From: Phycisphaerales bacterium
GTDB lineage: Bacteria; Planctomycetota; Phycisphaerae; Phycisphaerales; UBA1924
DNA: 14,614 bases
Direction of reading: 5' to 3'
NCBI GenBank assembly: GCA_029260415.1
Contig: JAJDDH010000410.1
Span: 1 to 14,614 of the forward strand
Of this stretch, positions 1 to 8,617 are shown one piece after another. A program made the translations under genes and the position numbers. Below the pieces are notes generated by a model. That model worked only from the letters and a program-made list of their open reading frames with translations. It did no database searches and was not told the DNA's origin. Each line of letters opens with the position of its first letter. Positions within the stretch are counted from its first letter, which is position 1.

Positions 1-1
1 G

Positions 2-523
2 CAACACCCGAGCGTGCTCAATGAGGGCCTGATGGAGCTCGGGGCCCTGGTCTGCACTCCCAGGTCCCCCGCCTGCGACGCGTGCCCCGTCCGGGCGCAC
101 TGCGCCGCCCACGCCCGGGAACGCCAGCACGAAATCCCCACGCCCAAGGCCCCAGCGCCCCAGAAAGAGCTGTTCTGCGACAGCGTCGTTGTGCGCGACG
201 CGCGCGGGCGCCTGCTCGTCGAGCGCCGCCCGGACTCGGGCCTCTGGGGCGGGCTCTACCAGGCGCCCACACGCGAATCGAACGACCGCCACGCCCGCCT
301 GCCCGAGCTCCGCGCCTGGATCGGCGCCGAGTCGCTCGACCGCGCCCAACGCTTCACCCACCAGACCACGCACCGCCTGGTCAGCTTCCGGGTCTGGGAA
401 GCCACGCCCGTTCGCGGCATGGGCTCGGGCGATCGGGCCTGGACATCCCCCCGCCGCCTCGCCTTGCTCGCCCTCTCCACCCCGCAGCGGCGCATCCTGC
501 TCCCGGACACGCCCCCCGCCTAG
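2..523 (+). CDS. mutY: A/G-specific adenine DNA glycosylase MutY, C-terminal part (5' end outside window)
   Basis: MutY removes adenine mispaired with 8-oxoguanine or guanine in base excision repair. Only the last 173 residues are present; the reading frame is open to the window edge, so the helix-hairpin-helix and catalytic domain lie outside. Visible first is the MELGA segment and then the four-cysteine [4Fe-4S] loop C-x6-C-x2-C-x5-C (residues 18, 25, 28 and 34 of the fragment), with the spacing typical of MutY/EndoIII. After a linker rich in Pro and Ala comes the NUDIX-like C-terminal domain that reads 8-oxoG. It includes LWGGLYQ-type and FTHQTTH motifs, the latter being the FTH element usual in MutY. 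The gene ends in TAG, 17 bp before the glycosyltransferase. The cysteine loop plus the FTH domain make this a firm call. Confidence 0.93.
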   Translation, partial: QHPSVLNEGLMELGALVCTPRSPACDACPVRAHCAAHARERQHEIPTPKAPAPQKELFCDSVVVRDARGRLLVERRPDSGLWGGLYQAPTRESNDRHARLPELRAWIGAESLDRAQRFTHQTTHRLVSFRVWEATPVRGMGSGDRAWTSPRRLALLALSTPQRRILLPDTPPA

Positions 524-532
524 GCGTATCGT
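504..532 (+). promoter_or_regulatory. Candidate promoter for the glycosyltransferase
   Basis: CGGACA at 504-509 (4/6 match to the -35 consensus), a 17-bp spacer, then TATCGT at 527-532 (4/6, with the key TA...T). The box ends 8 bases before the ATG at 541, so transcription would begin at or beside the start codon. It overlaps the end of mutY and its stop codon. This is a consensus match only. Confidence 0.4.
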
Positions 533-540
533 CCACCCCC

Positions 541-1290
541 ATGCGCATCGGCGTCGTCATCCCCGTCTTCAACGAGCAGCTGCTGCTCCCCAGGCTCATC
601 GAGCGCCTCGACGCGACGCCCCCCCCGCGCCTGCCCGACGGCGGCGCCTGCCAGCGCCTGATCTTCCTCATCGACGACGCCTCGACCGACGGCACCCGAG
701 ACATCATCGAGCACCTCGCCCGGCGCGACCACGTCTTCGTCTCGCTCACAGACCGGAACCGGGGCAAGGGCAGCGCGCTCCAGCGCGGCTTCGCGATGGC
801 GCTCGAAGAAGGCGTGGACGTCACCATCGTGCAGGACGCGGACCTGGAGTACGACCCGTCCGACCACCAGGCCGCCCTGGACCCGATCCTCTCGGGCAAG
901 GCCGACGCCGTCATCGGGACCCGCTTCCTGGGCCAGTCCCACCGCGTGCTCTACTTCTGGCATGCCATCGGCAACCGCCTCATCACCCTCGTGAGCAACA
1001 TGTGCTCCAACCTCAACCTCTCCGACATCGAGTGCGGCACCAAGTGCTACACGCGCGACGTCCTGCAGCGCCTCACGCTCAGCGAGCCCCGCTTCGGCGT
1101 CGAGCCCGAGATGGTCGCCAAGCTCGCCCGCATGCGCCTGCCCGAGGGCGAGACCACGCGGGCCGTGCGCATCTTCGAGGTCCCGATCTCCTACGCCGGA
1201 CGCACGTACGCCGAGGGCAAGAAGATCGGCTGGCGCGACGGCTTCAGCGCCCTGCGCTGCATCCTCCGCTACAACCTGCTCTCGCGCTAA
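541..1290 (+). CDS. Family 2 glycosyltransferase (DPM1/polyprenyl-phosphate sugar transferase type)
   Basis: This 249-residue GT-A glycosyltransferase probably moves a sugar from a nucleotide donor to a polyprenyl phosphate or a cell-surface glycan precursor; acceptor and sugar cannot be read from the sequence. The N-terminal strand VVIPVFNE (5-12) is followed by DDASTDGT (45-52), NRGKGSALQRGF (73-84), a D-x-D-type metal site QDADLEYDP (98-106), GTRFLG (126-131), and a D-I-E-C-G-T-K-C-Y segment plus FGVEPEM (185-191), as in bacterial DPM1-like enzymes. There are no C-terminal transmembrane helices, so it is soluble or peripheral. The ATG at 541 is chosen because the family's first beta strand begins right there; the longer open frame upstream runs antisense-like through mutY. 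There is no Shine-Dalgarno sequence. A possible promoter at the end of mutY could give a nearly leaderless message. Its stop overlaps that of purK. Confidence 0.9.
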   Translation: MRIGVVIPVFNEQLLLPRLIERLDATPPPRLPDGGACQRLIFLIDDASTDGTRDIIEHLARRDHVFVSLTDRNRGKGSALQRGFAMALEEGVDVTIVQDADLEYDPSDHQAALDPILSGKADAVIGTRFLGQSHRVLYFWHAIGNRLITLVSNMCSNLNLSDIECGTKCYTRDVLQRLTLSEPRFGVEPEMVAKLARMRLPEGETTRAVRIFEVPISYAGRTYAEGKKIGWRDGFSALRCILRYNLLSR

Positions 1291-2417
1291 GCCACGACGC
1301 GCGTGAACCGCTCCAGCAGCGCGTCCAGCTCCGCCCGGTCGCCCGCCGTGATCGTCACGTGCCCCACCTTGCGCCGCGGACGCGGGCGTTTGGCGTAGTC
1401 GTGCAGCACGGCGCCCGGGATGCTCGCGATCCGCTCGTTCGAGGGCACGGACCCGATCAGGTTCACCATCGCGCTGTGCCCGACCGCGTCGCACGGGCCG
1501 AGCTCCATCCCCAGCACGGCGCGAACGTGGTTCTCGAACTGGCTTGTCCTCGCCCCCTCGATCGTCCAGTGCCCGGAGTTGTGCACGCGCGGCGCGATCT
1601 CGTTGGCCAGCAGCGTCGCGTCCGCCCCCCGACCCATCTGGAAGAACTCCACCGCCAGCACACCCATGTACCCCAGCTCGTCGAGCAGTGCCTGTCCCGC
1701 CCGCCTAGCCTGGGCGTTGAGCTCGTCTGACACATCCAGCGCCGGCGCCCGCGTCAGGCGCAGCATCCCGCCCCGGTGCACGTTCTCCACCAGCGGGTAG
1801 AACCCCGTCTGCCCGCTGGCGCTGCGCACGCACACGAGCGACAGCTCCCGCGTGAACGGCGCCTGGGCGTCGAGGATCGCGGGCGCCCGCCCGATCGCCT
1901 CCCACGCGATGGGCGCGTCCGCCGCGCCGTTGATCGGGTGCTGCCCCTTGCCGTCGTACCCCAGCCTCCGTGCCTTGAGCAGCGAGGGCGTGCCCACGCG
2001 CTCCAGCGCCTGCGACAGATCGATCAGGTCATCCACCGCGATCGACCGGGGCGCGTCGATGCCCAGACGCTCGAACAGGCGACGCTCGCTCAGCCGGTCC
2101 TGCGCCACCGCCAGCGCGTGCGCCGACGGGGACACCTGTATCGTCTCGCTGAGTCTCTCCAGCGGCTCGACCAGCACGTTCTCGAACTCATACGTCAGCG
2201 CCGAGGCGCCGTCGATCAGGCGGGCCAACGCCTCCTCGTCGTCGTACGGCGCGACAATCAGCTCCGCGACCTTCCCGGCGCACGCGTTGGCGTTGGGGTC
2301 CAGCAGTCGGGTCCGGACGCCGAGTGAACTCGCGGCCTGCGCCAGCATCCGCCCCAGCTGCCCCGCGCCCAGGATGGCGAGCAGGGGCGAACTCGGATCA
2401 TCCGCCCCAACGCTCAC
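1287..2417 (-). CDS. purK: N5-carboxyaminoimidazole ribonucleotide synthase PurK
   Basis: PurK converts AIR, ATP and bicarbonate to N5-CAIR in de novo purine synthesis; PurE next door then isomerises it. At 376 residues it is the usual family length. The N-terminal GAGQLGRML loop (near residue 17) starts the pre-ATP-grasp domain. YEFENV, the ATP-grasp lysine segment KARRLGYDGKGQ, VEFF, and the signature NEIAPRVHNSGHWTIE followed by SQFENH are all present, so the enzyme looks intact. The start is GTG at 2417, inside a GTGA overlap with the purE stop, which points to translational coupling; no alternative ATG lies nearby. The TAG stop overlaps the TAA of the convergent glycosyltransferase. PurE and PurK together show that this organism uses the two-step bacterial CAIR route. 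Confidence 0.96.
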   Translation of the reverse strand: MSVGADDPSSPLLAILGAGQLGRMLAQAASSLGVRTRLLDPNANACAGKVAELIVAPYDDEEALARLIDGASALTYEFENVLVEPLERLSETIQVSPSAHALAVAQDRLSERRLFERLGIDAPRSIAVDDLIDLSQALERVGTPSLLKARRLGYDGKGQHPINGAADAPIAWEAIGRAPAILDAQAPFTRELSLVCVRSASGQTGFYPLVENVHRGGMLRLTRAPALDVSDELNAQARRAGQALLDELGYMGVLAVEFFQMGRGADATLLANEIAPRVHNSGHWTIEGARTSQFENHVRAVLGMELGPCDAVGHSAMVNLIGSVPSNERIASIPGAVLHDYAKRPRPRRKVGHVTITAGDRAELDALLERFTRVVA

Positions 2418-2914
2418 GGGCCCTGCTCCACGCTCGGGTCCGGGTCGCCCAGCACCCGCTCGGTCTGCTCGCGCCGGAACCGCTCCAGGGCCTCCAGATG
2501 CTCGGGGTGGGCGCCCGCGACGATGGAAGCCGCGAGCAGCGCCGCGTTGATCGCCCCGGCTTTGCCGATCGCCAGCGTGCCCACGGGCACGCCCCCGGGC
2601 ATCTGCACAATCGAGAGCAGCGAGTCCATCCCGGACAGCGCCTTGCTCTGCACGGGCACGCCCAGCACGGGCAGCGAGGTCTTGCTCGCGACCATCCCGG
2701 GCAGGTGGGCCGCCCCGCCCGCGCCCGCGATCACGACCTGGATCCCCCGCCCCCGAGCGACTGAGGCGTACTCAAAGAGCAGGTCGGGGGTGCGATGAGC
2801 GCTCACGACGCGCGATTCAAAGGGGATGCCCAGCGCCTCGAGCGTGTCGCAGGCATGGCGCATGGTGTCCCAGTCCGAGCGGGAACCCATGATGACGCCC
2901 ACGAGCGCTGACAT
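2414..2914 (-). CDS. purE: N5-carboxyaminoimidazole ribonucleotide mutase PurE (class I)
   Basis: PurE rearranges N5-CAIR to CAIR in the purine pathway, directly after PurK. It is 166 residues long, normal for class I. The N-terminal GSRSDWDTM loop (10-18), the SAHRTPD motif that holds the catalytic histidine (38-44), and the AGGAAHLPGMVAS segment (65-77) with its own conserved histidine are all present, as is the PVGTLAIG strand. The class I pairing with purK in the same operon fits. The start is ATG at 2914; there is no clear Shine-Dalgarno sequence, but TAGGCT sits six bases upstream, a spacing seen in leaderless genes. Its last four bases overlap the GTG start of purK. Confidence 0.96.
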   Translation of the reverse strand: MSALVGVIMGSRSDWDTMRHACDTLEALGIPFESRVVSAHRTPDLLFEYASVARGRGIQVVIAGAGGAAHLPGMVASKTSLPVLGVPVQSKALSGMDSLLSIVQMPGGVPVGTLAIGKAGAINAALLAASIVAGAHPEHLEALERFRREQTERVLGDPDPSVEQGP

Positions 2915-2920
2915 CGCCCA

Positions 2921-2926
2921 AGCCTA
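2921..2926 (-). promoter_or_regulatory. Candidate -10 box (TAGGCT) for purEK
   Basis: Read on the minus strand, TAGGCT (a TANNNT element) is followed by six bases and then the purE ATG. No convincing -35 box lies 17-18 bp upstream. The position suits a leaderless transcript. This is an inference from spacing alone. Confidence 0.35.
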
Positions 2927-2982
2927 GCACGCCCGGGTCGCCTTCGGGCGAGACGGCGCGTGTCCGCCGAGGGCCGCGTCTC

Positions 2983-2988
2983 TACGAT
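2983..2988 (+). promoter_or_regulatory. Candidate -10 box (TACGAT) for the DUF6065-type gene
   Basis: TACGAT ends six bases before the ATG at 2995, and no Shine-Dalgarno sequence is present, so a leaderless start is plausible. The -35 region is poor (about 3/6). The 80-bp region shared with divergent purE also has a small hairpin, TCGCC-TTCG-GGCGA, at 2938-2951. Confidence 0.35.
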
Positions 2989-2994
2989 GAGCAC

Positions 2995-3768
2995 ATGCCC
3001 GACAGCGACACCAGCGTGCACCCCCCGGTCTCACTCAAGGCCTACCAGGTCGGCCCCAACCCGGGCTACGAGATCGAGCCCGCCCCCGCCAGGCGCCAGT
3101 GGATGGACGACTTCCCGGGCAAGCAGCCCTACCGCTGCCTCCCGCTGAACATGGCCAACCAGGGCGGCTGGCTCGTCCGCTCCCCCTGCACATTCAGCGC
3201 CAAGTGGAACGGCAAGATGGAGCCCAGCGCCCTCAAGGTCACCTTCGAGGACGTCGAGGACGAACAGGCTATGAGCCAGACCATCCGCTCCCACTTCGGC
3301 GGCGGCATCATCACCTTCGCCCTCCCCTGGCTCTTCCGCACCACCCAGGGCTACGCCCTCTGGGTCCACGGCCCCCCGAACTGGCCCATGGACAACCTCC
3401 AGGCCCTCGACGGCATCGTCGAGACCGACTGGCTCTCCATGACCTTCACCATGAACTGGAAGATCATGCGACGCAACTCGCCCGTCTGGTTCCGCAAGGG
3501 CGACCCCGTCTGCATGCTCACCCCCTACCCCATGCACCTGCTCGAGTCGGTCACCCCCGAGATCGTCGACGTCCGCAACAACCCCGAGCTGCACAAGCAG
3601 GTCGTCGAGGCCACCAAGTCCCGGGCGGCCATCCTCCAGCACAACGTCGAGACCGGCTCCGCGGACTGGGAAAAGAAGTACATGCGCGGCGTGGACGAGC
3701 AGGGCCAGCCCGTGGGCACCCACAAAACCAACTTCAAGCTCGAACCGTTCAGGCCCGGGAAGCGCTGA
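2995..3768 (+). CDS. DUF6065-type protein of unknown function
   Basis: This 257-residue protein has no signal peptide and no membrane segment, so it is probably cytoplasmic. I recognise the pattern of the DUF6065 family from memory: an N-L-A-N-Q-G-G-W-type segment (here NMANQGGW, residues 52-59), W-N-G, FGGGIITF, LFRTTQGY, GPPNWP, then V-E-T-D-W followed by FTMNWKI. The many tryptophans, glycines and prolines resemble a compact all-beta fold, but no catalytic motif can be named. The C-terminal 45 residues are charged and look helical. The ATG at 2995 is chosen because a candidate -10 box lies just upstream and because the next in-frame Met would remove little. It is divergent from purEK and convergent with the LpxR-like gene, whose stop is three bases away. 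The function is unknown and I do not assign one. Confidence 0.75.
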   Translation: MPDSDTSVHPPVSLKAYQVGPNPGYEIEPAPARRQWMDDFPGKQPYRCLPLNMANQGGWLVRSPCTFSAKWNGKMEPSALKVTFEDVEDEQAMSQTIRSHFGGGIITFALPWLFRTTQGYALWVHGPPNWPMDNLQALDGIVETDWLSMTFTMNWKIMRRNSPVWFRKGDPVCMLTPYPMHLLESVTPEIVDVRNNPELHKQVVEATKSRAAILQHNVETGSADWEKKYMRGVDEQGQPVGTHKTNFKLEPFRPGKR

Positions 3769-3771
3769 TGC

Positions 3772-4893
3772 TCAGAACGGGAACGACAGGCGGGCGAACA
3801 GCGAGCCGTACGAATCGCCGTTGCCCTGCGTATCAAACTCTTCGCTGAGCCACGTCACGCTCCAGCCCGCCTCGAGGTGCTTGTAGCGCCCCAGCATCCC
3901 CACGCTCAGGGCCGCGACGACGTACCGCTTGTCCACCGACCGCGAGTTGGCGAAGGTGTTGCCGTCAAGAAAGATATTGTGCGCCACGGCCCGCGCCCCG
4001 CCGCGGACGTACGCGTACACGCCCCAGTCGCCCTCCCACGAGCCCGTCGCGTCGCTGTAATCGAGCAGGCGGGGTGGGCCGAAGTCGTCGGGCAGGTTGA
4101 AGCCCAGTCGCAGCGTCAGGTCCGCGTTGGCGCGCACGAAGACGTTGCCCGCGTCGAAGCCCAGGCGCGGGATGCCGTCGAGCTCGAGGCGTCCGATCGT
4201 CGCCTTCTGCAGGCGCCACGACCGCTGGTAGCGCAGGTTGACCGCCAGCTCGTTGGCCAGCTGCGTCCCCCACCCGCTGGGGCGGTTCTGGTTGGGGAAC
4301 GCCGAGTGCACAAACTTCTGCGTCGCCTCGGCGCCCGACCACTCGCCGATCACCCCGATGTCCAGCTCCAGGTGATCGTGCACGCTCTCGCTCGCCCGCT
4401 GGACGTACCCGCCCAGGTAGAGGTACCCCGCGTAAGGACGCGCCCCGGGCGGGGGTGTCGAGAGCGTGATATCGAACGACGTGTATATGTGCTGCACCAC
4501 CACCACACCGGCCTTGACCGTCGCGCCGGGCATCGGATCGAAATGATCCCCGAACGCGCGGACCGCCTCCTCGAACCGTGACGAGGGGTTGAGCGCCAGA
4601 TCGATCTTGACGCCGTTGGTGTAGTGCCTGTCCGAGTCCGCGACGATCTTGGGGACCGTGCCGTCGTTGTCCCAGAGCGTCGAGAGCGAGCGGACGGACC
4701 AGCCGTGCTCGCTCGGGACCTCGTCCGGGTCGTTCTCGAACGCGAGCTCGGACCGCCCCAACGCGGACCCCGCCGGGGCGGGCTGGGCGTCTGCGGGCGC
4801 TTCGATGACGGGCGTGACCTCGGGCTGGCCCGAGGCGACGGCGGCGCTCAACGCGACGATCAGGGCAATGGCGGCGTCCGTGCGCACAGTCAT
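3772..4893 (-). CDS. LpxR-like (DUF2219) outer-membrane lipid A deacylase homologue
   Basis: LpxR of Salmonella is an outer-membrane beta-barrel that removes the 3'-acyloxyacyl chain from lipid A. This 373-residue homologue starts with a signal peptide (residues 1 to about 22; Ala-rich, ending ASGQ), then a Pro/Ala-rich spacer, and matches the family at ENDPDE, DND (75-77), a D-R-H-Y-T-N-G segment (88-94), RPYAGYLYLGG (152-162), LDIGVIGEWSG (177-187) and the conserved Q-K-F-V-H (192-196). It ends in alternating beta strands and a terminal Phe, the usual outer-membrane assembly signal. The ATG at 4893 is preferred over an in-frame start 17 codons upstream because it gives a proper signal peptide. 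Six residues after the histidine, where I recall Salmonella LpxR has a catalytic Glu, this protein has Gln, so activity is uncertain. It lies 76 bp downstream of acs. Confidence 0.72.
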   Translation of the reverse strand: MTVRTDAAIALIVALSAAVASGQPEVTPVIEAPADAQPAPAGSALGRSELAFENDPDEVPSEHGWSVRSLSTLWDNDGTVPKIVADSDRHYTNGVKIDLALNPSSRFEEAVRAFGDHFDPMPGATVKAGVVVVQHIYTSFDITLSTPPPGARPYAGYLYLGGYVQRASESVHDHLELDIGVIGEWSGAEATQKFVHSAFPNQNRPSGWGTQLANELAVNLRYQRSWRLQKATIGRLELDGIPRLGFDAGNVFVRANADLTLRLGFNLPDDFGPPRLLDYSDATGSWEGDWGVYAYVRGGARAVAHNIFLDGNTFANSRSVDKRYVVAALSVGMLGRYKHLEAGWSVTWLSEEFDTQGNGDSYGSLFARLSFPF

Positions 4894-4916
4894 GGTCGGG
4901 TTCCGGAGTGAGGGCT

Positions 4917-4929
4917 GGGGATCTTCCCC
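4917..4929. other. Short inverted repeat between acs and the LpxR-like gene
   Basis: GGGGA-TCT-TCCCC forms a perfect 5-bp stem with a 3-base loop in the 76-bp gap after the acs stop codon. There is no T-run after it on the minus strand, so it is not a classic terminator. It may be an RNA processing or attenuation element, or chance. Confidence 0.3.
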
Positions 4930-4969
4930 TAAGCGTACCACCACTCGCCGGCGCTTTCCCGCGGAGCGT

Positions 4970-7012
<2,043 letters not shown>

Positions 7013-7021
7013 GGGGAATCG

Positions 7022-7065
7022 CTCCAGGGCCGGCCGCCACCCGGGCCGAACCGTCCCTCAGCATA
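7022..7065 (-). promoter_or_regulatory. acs leader: candidate -10 box and ribosome binding site
   Basis: On the minus strand, TATGCT (7065-7060) is a plausible -10 element, and GGAG (7025-7022) lies nine bases before the acs ATG. Between them the leader is very GC-rich. No good -35 box is seen, so the promoter part is weak; the ribosome binding site is fair. Confidence 0.4.
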
Positions 7066-7096
7066 GCGGAGAGGACGACGGGATCGATTTTTTCTT

Positions 7097-7119
7097 TTGT
7101 CTTGACAATATTTGTTGTC
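7097..7119. promoter_or_regulatory. Candidate operator: TTGTC / GACAA / TTGTC half-sites over the -35 box
   Basis: TTGTC (7097-7101), GACAA (7104-7108) and TTGTC (7115-7119) give two overlapping inverted repeats, one with a 2-base and one with a 6-base spacer, centred on the -35 element and spacer. A dimeric winged-helix repressor bound here would block RNA polymerase, so autoregulation by the next gene is a natural guess. No binding data are available. Confidence 0.45.
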
Positions 7120-7130
7120 GGTTACATACT
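7102..7130 (+). promoter_or_regulatory. Strong sigma-70-like promoter of the regulator-SRPBCC operon
   Basis: A perfect TTGACA (7102-7107), a 17-bp spacer and CATACT (7125-7130, 4/6) stand in an AT-rich island of about 55 bases, strikingly unlike the rest of this GC-rich window. The -10 box ends seven bases before the ATG at 7138, so the transcript would start at or next to the start codon and be leaderless. Confidence 0.65.
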
Positions 7131-7137
7131 CCACGTC

Positions 7138-7797
7138 ATGGGCATTGCCACGGCTCAACAGCAGGTCGAGATGGTCAGCGACGCGAGCCGCGCCGGGGCC
7201 CTGCTCGATCCCGTCCGCCTGCGCCTGGTCGAGTCGCTGGACGACCCGGGCGATTCGGCCGCGGGCCTGGCCCGGCGCCTGGGCCTGCCCCGGCAGAAGG
7301 TCAACTACCACCTGCGCGAGCTCGAGAAGCTGGGCCTGGTCGAGCTAATCGACGAGCGGCGCAAGGGCAACTGCATCGAGCGGATCGTCCGGCGCAGGGC
7401 CAGCACCTACATCGTGGACCCGGCGCTGCTGGGGCGTGTGGGGGCGGACCCGGCCCGCGCGGGTGACCGGTTCAGCGCCACGTTCCTCGCCTCCGTCGGC
7501 GCCCGGATCGTCCGCGAGCTGGGCGAGCTGCTCCGACGCTCCGAGCGCGCGGGCAAGAAGCTCTCAACGCTGACGCTCGACGGCGAGATCCGCTTCGCGT
7601 CACAACAGGATCAGAGCGAGTTTGGCGAAGAGCTCGCGCAGCTCGTGGCGCAGCTCGCCAGCAAATACCACAACGAGTCCGCCCCCGGCGGGCGCACATT
7701 CCGTGTCATCGCGTGCGCCTACCAGGCGATCACCACACCGGAACACACCCACCCCGGCGACGGACCGCCCGACACACCGGAGCACGATCATGACTGA
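7138..7797 (+). CDS. ArsR-type winged-helix transcriptional regulator
   Basis: This 219-residue DNA-binding regulator carries an ArsR/HTH_20 winged-helix domain in its first 95 residues. DPVRLRLVESL (24-34) is the first helix of the domain, LARRLGLPRQKVNYHLRELEKLGLV (44-68) is the helix-turn-helix with its recognition helix, and ERRKGNCIERIVR (73-85) is the wing. There are no ArsR metal-box cysteines, so it is not an obvious metal sensor. The C-terminal half is helical and ends in a His/Asp/Pro-rich tail (HTHPGDGPPDTPEHDHD), which could bind metal, though this is speculative. ATG 7138 is chosen over an upstream in-frame start at 7000 because the domain begins right after it and a strong promoter ends seven bases before. 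It overlaps the next gene by eight bases (ATGACTGA), so the two are co-transcribed and probably work together. Confidence 0.88.
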   Translation: MGIATAQQQVEMVSDASRAGALLDPVRLRLVESLDDPGDSAAGLARRLGLPRQKVNYHLRELEKLGLVELIDERRKGNCIERIVRRRASTYIVDPALLGRVGADPARAGDRFSATFLASVGARIVRELGELLRRSERAGKKLSTLTLDGEIRFASQQDQSEFGEELAQLVAQLASKYHNESAPGGRTFRVIACAYQAITTPEHTHPGDGPPDTPEHDHD

Positions 7798-8617
7798 CCT
7801 CAACCCCGGCACACGTTCTCTCGCTTCCTCGATCGACCTCGACGCGACCCCCGAGCAGGTGTGGGAGATGATCGCGACGGGCGAGGGCCTGGCCCGCTGG
7901 TTCCCGATCGAGGCCCGCGTCACGCCGGGCGTGGGCGGTGAGATCTGGTTCTCGTGGGGCAAGGGCGTCATGGAGGGCGCCGCCAGGATCGTCGCGTGGG
8001 ACCCGCCCCGCAGGCTCGTGAGCGAGTGGGGCGGGATGCACGACACCTACACCATCGAGAGCGCCGGGGGCACGACGACACTGAGCGTCGTCTCCAGCGG
8101 GTTCGGGGAGGGCGGGGACTGGGACGACATGTACGACTCCGTGCGCACGGGCTGGATGTTCGAGCTGGGCGGGCTGCAGCACGCGCTGGCGCATCACCCC
8201 GGGCAGGATCGCGACGTGGTGCGCGTCGTGCGGCGCTGCGCCCCGGATCGGGAGGCGCTGGCCGCGATGGTGCTCGAGGACGCCCTGGCCCCTGGCGTGG
8301 ACCTTGGCGCCGCGCGGGTCGGTGACCAGGTCGATCTGGAGCTGGACGGGCTGGGACGAATCGCGGCGCGGGTTGTTGTGGGGAACCAGCCACGCGATCT
8401 GGCGCTGGTGACGCCATCGCTCAACAACGCGTACTGGCGTGTGATGCTCGAGGCGCCGTGCGGCGGGTCGCCCGAGCCCGCGATGGACGCGACACTGTGG
8501 GCGTCAACGTACGGGCTCGACGCGCCGGCCCGTGAGCAGCTCGGTCGCGCGATCAACGCCACGTTGGACCGATTGCTGGGCGGCGCGGGCGCGCCAGTCG
8601 CGATCACTCCGTCGTAG
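7790..8617 (+). CDS. SRPBCC (AHSA1/START-like) domain protein
   Basis: This 275-residue cytoplasmic protein begins with an SRPBCC domain, the Bet v1/AHSA1-like fold that holds a hydrophobic ligand in a deep cavity. The N-terminal strand and helix IDLDATPEQVWEMIATGEGLARWF (15-38), the GGEIWFSWG strand, the R-x-V-x-W-D-P-P-R-R-L turn (66-76) and the WDDMYDSVRTGW helix (111-122) are characteristic. Residues of about 145-275 form a second region, rich in Val, Leu and Asp, that I do not recognise. Pairing of an ArsR-type regulator with an AHSA1-like protein is common in bacteria, and the partner is often proposed to be a ligand-handling protein, but the ligand is unknown. The ATG at 7790 overlaps the regulator's end. 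Its 3' end overlaps the convergent GH56-like gene by 14 bp. Confidence 0.85.
   Translation: MTDLNPGTRSLASSIDLDATPEQVWEMIATGEGLARWFPIEARVTPGVGGEIWFSWGKGVMEGAARIVAWDPPRRLVSEWGGMHDTYTIESAGGTTTLSVVSSGFGEGGDWDDMYDSVRTGWMFELGGLQHALAHHPGQDRDVVRVVRRCAPDREALAAMVLEDALAPGVDLGAARVGDQVDLELDGLGRIAARVVVGNQPRDLALVTPSLNNAYWRVMLEAPCGGSPEPAMDATLWASTYGLDAPAREQLGRAINATLDRLLGGAGAPVAITPS

Noticed and set aside
2938..2951. UUCG-loop hairpin between purE and the DUF6065-type gene
   Set aside because: The stem is only 5 bp in GC-rich DNA, with no T-run. It is not a terminator, and no riboswitch such as the purine riboswitch can be recognised around it.
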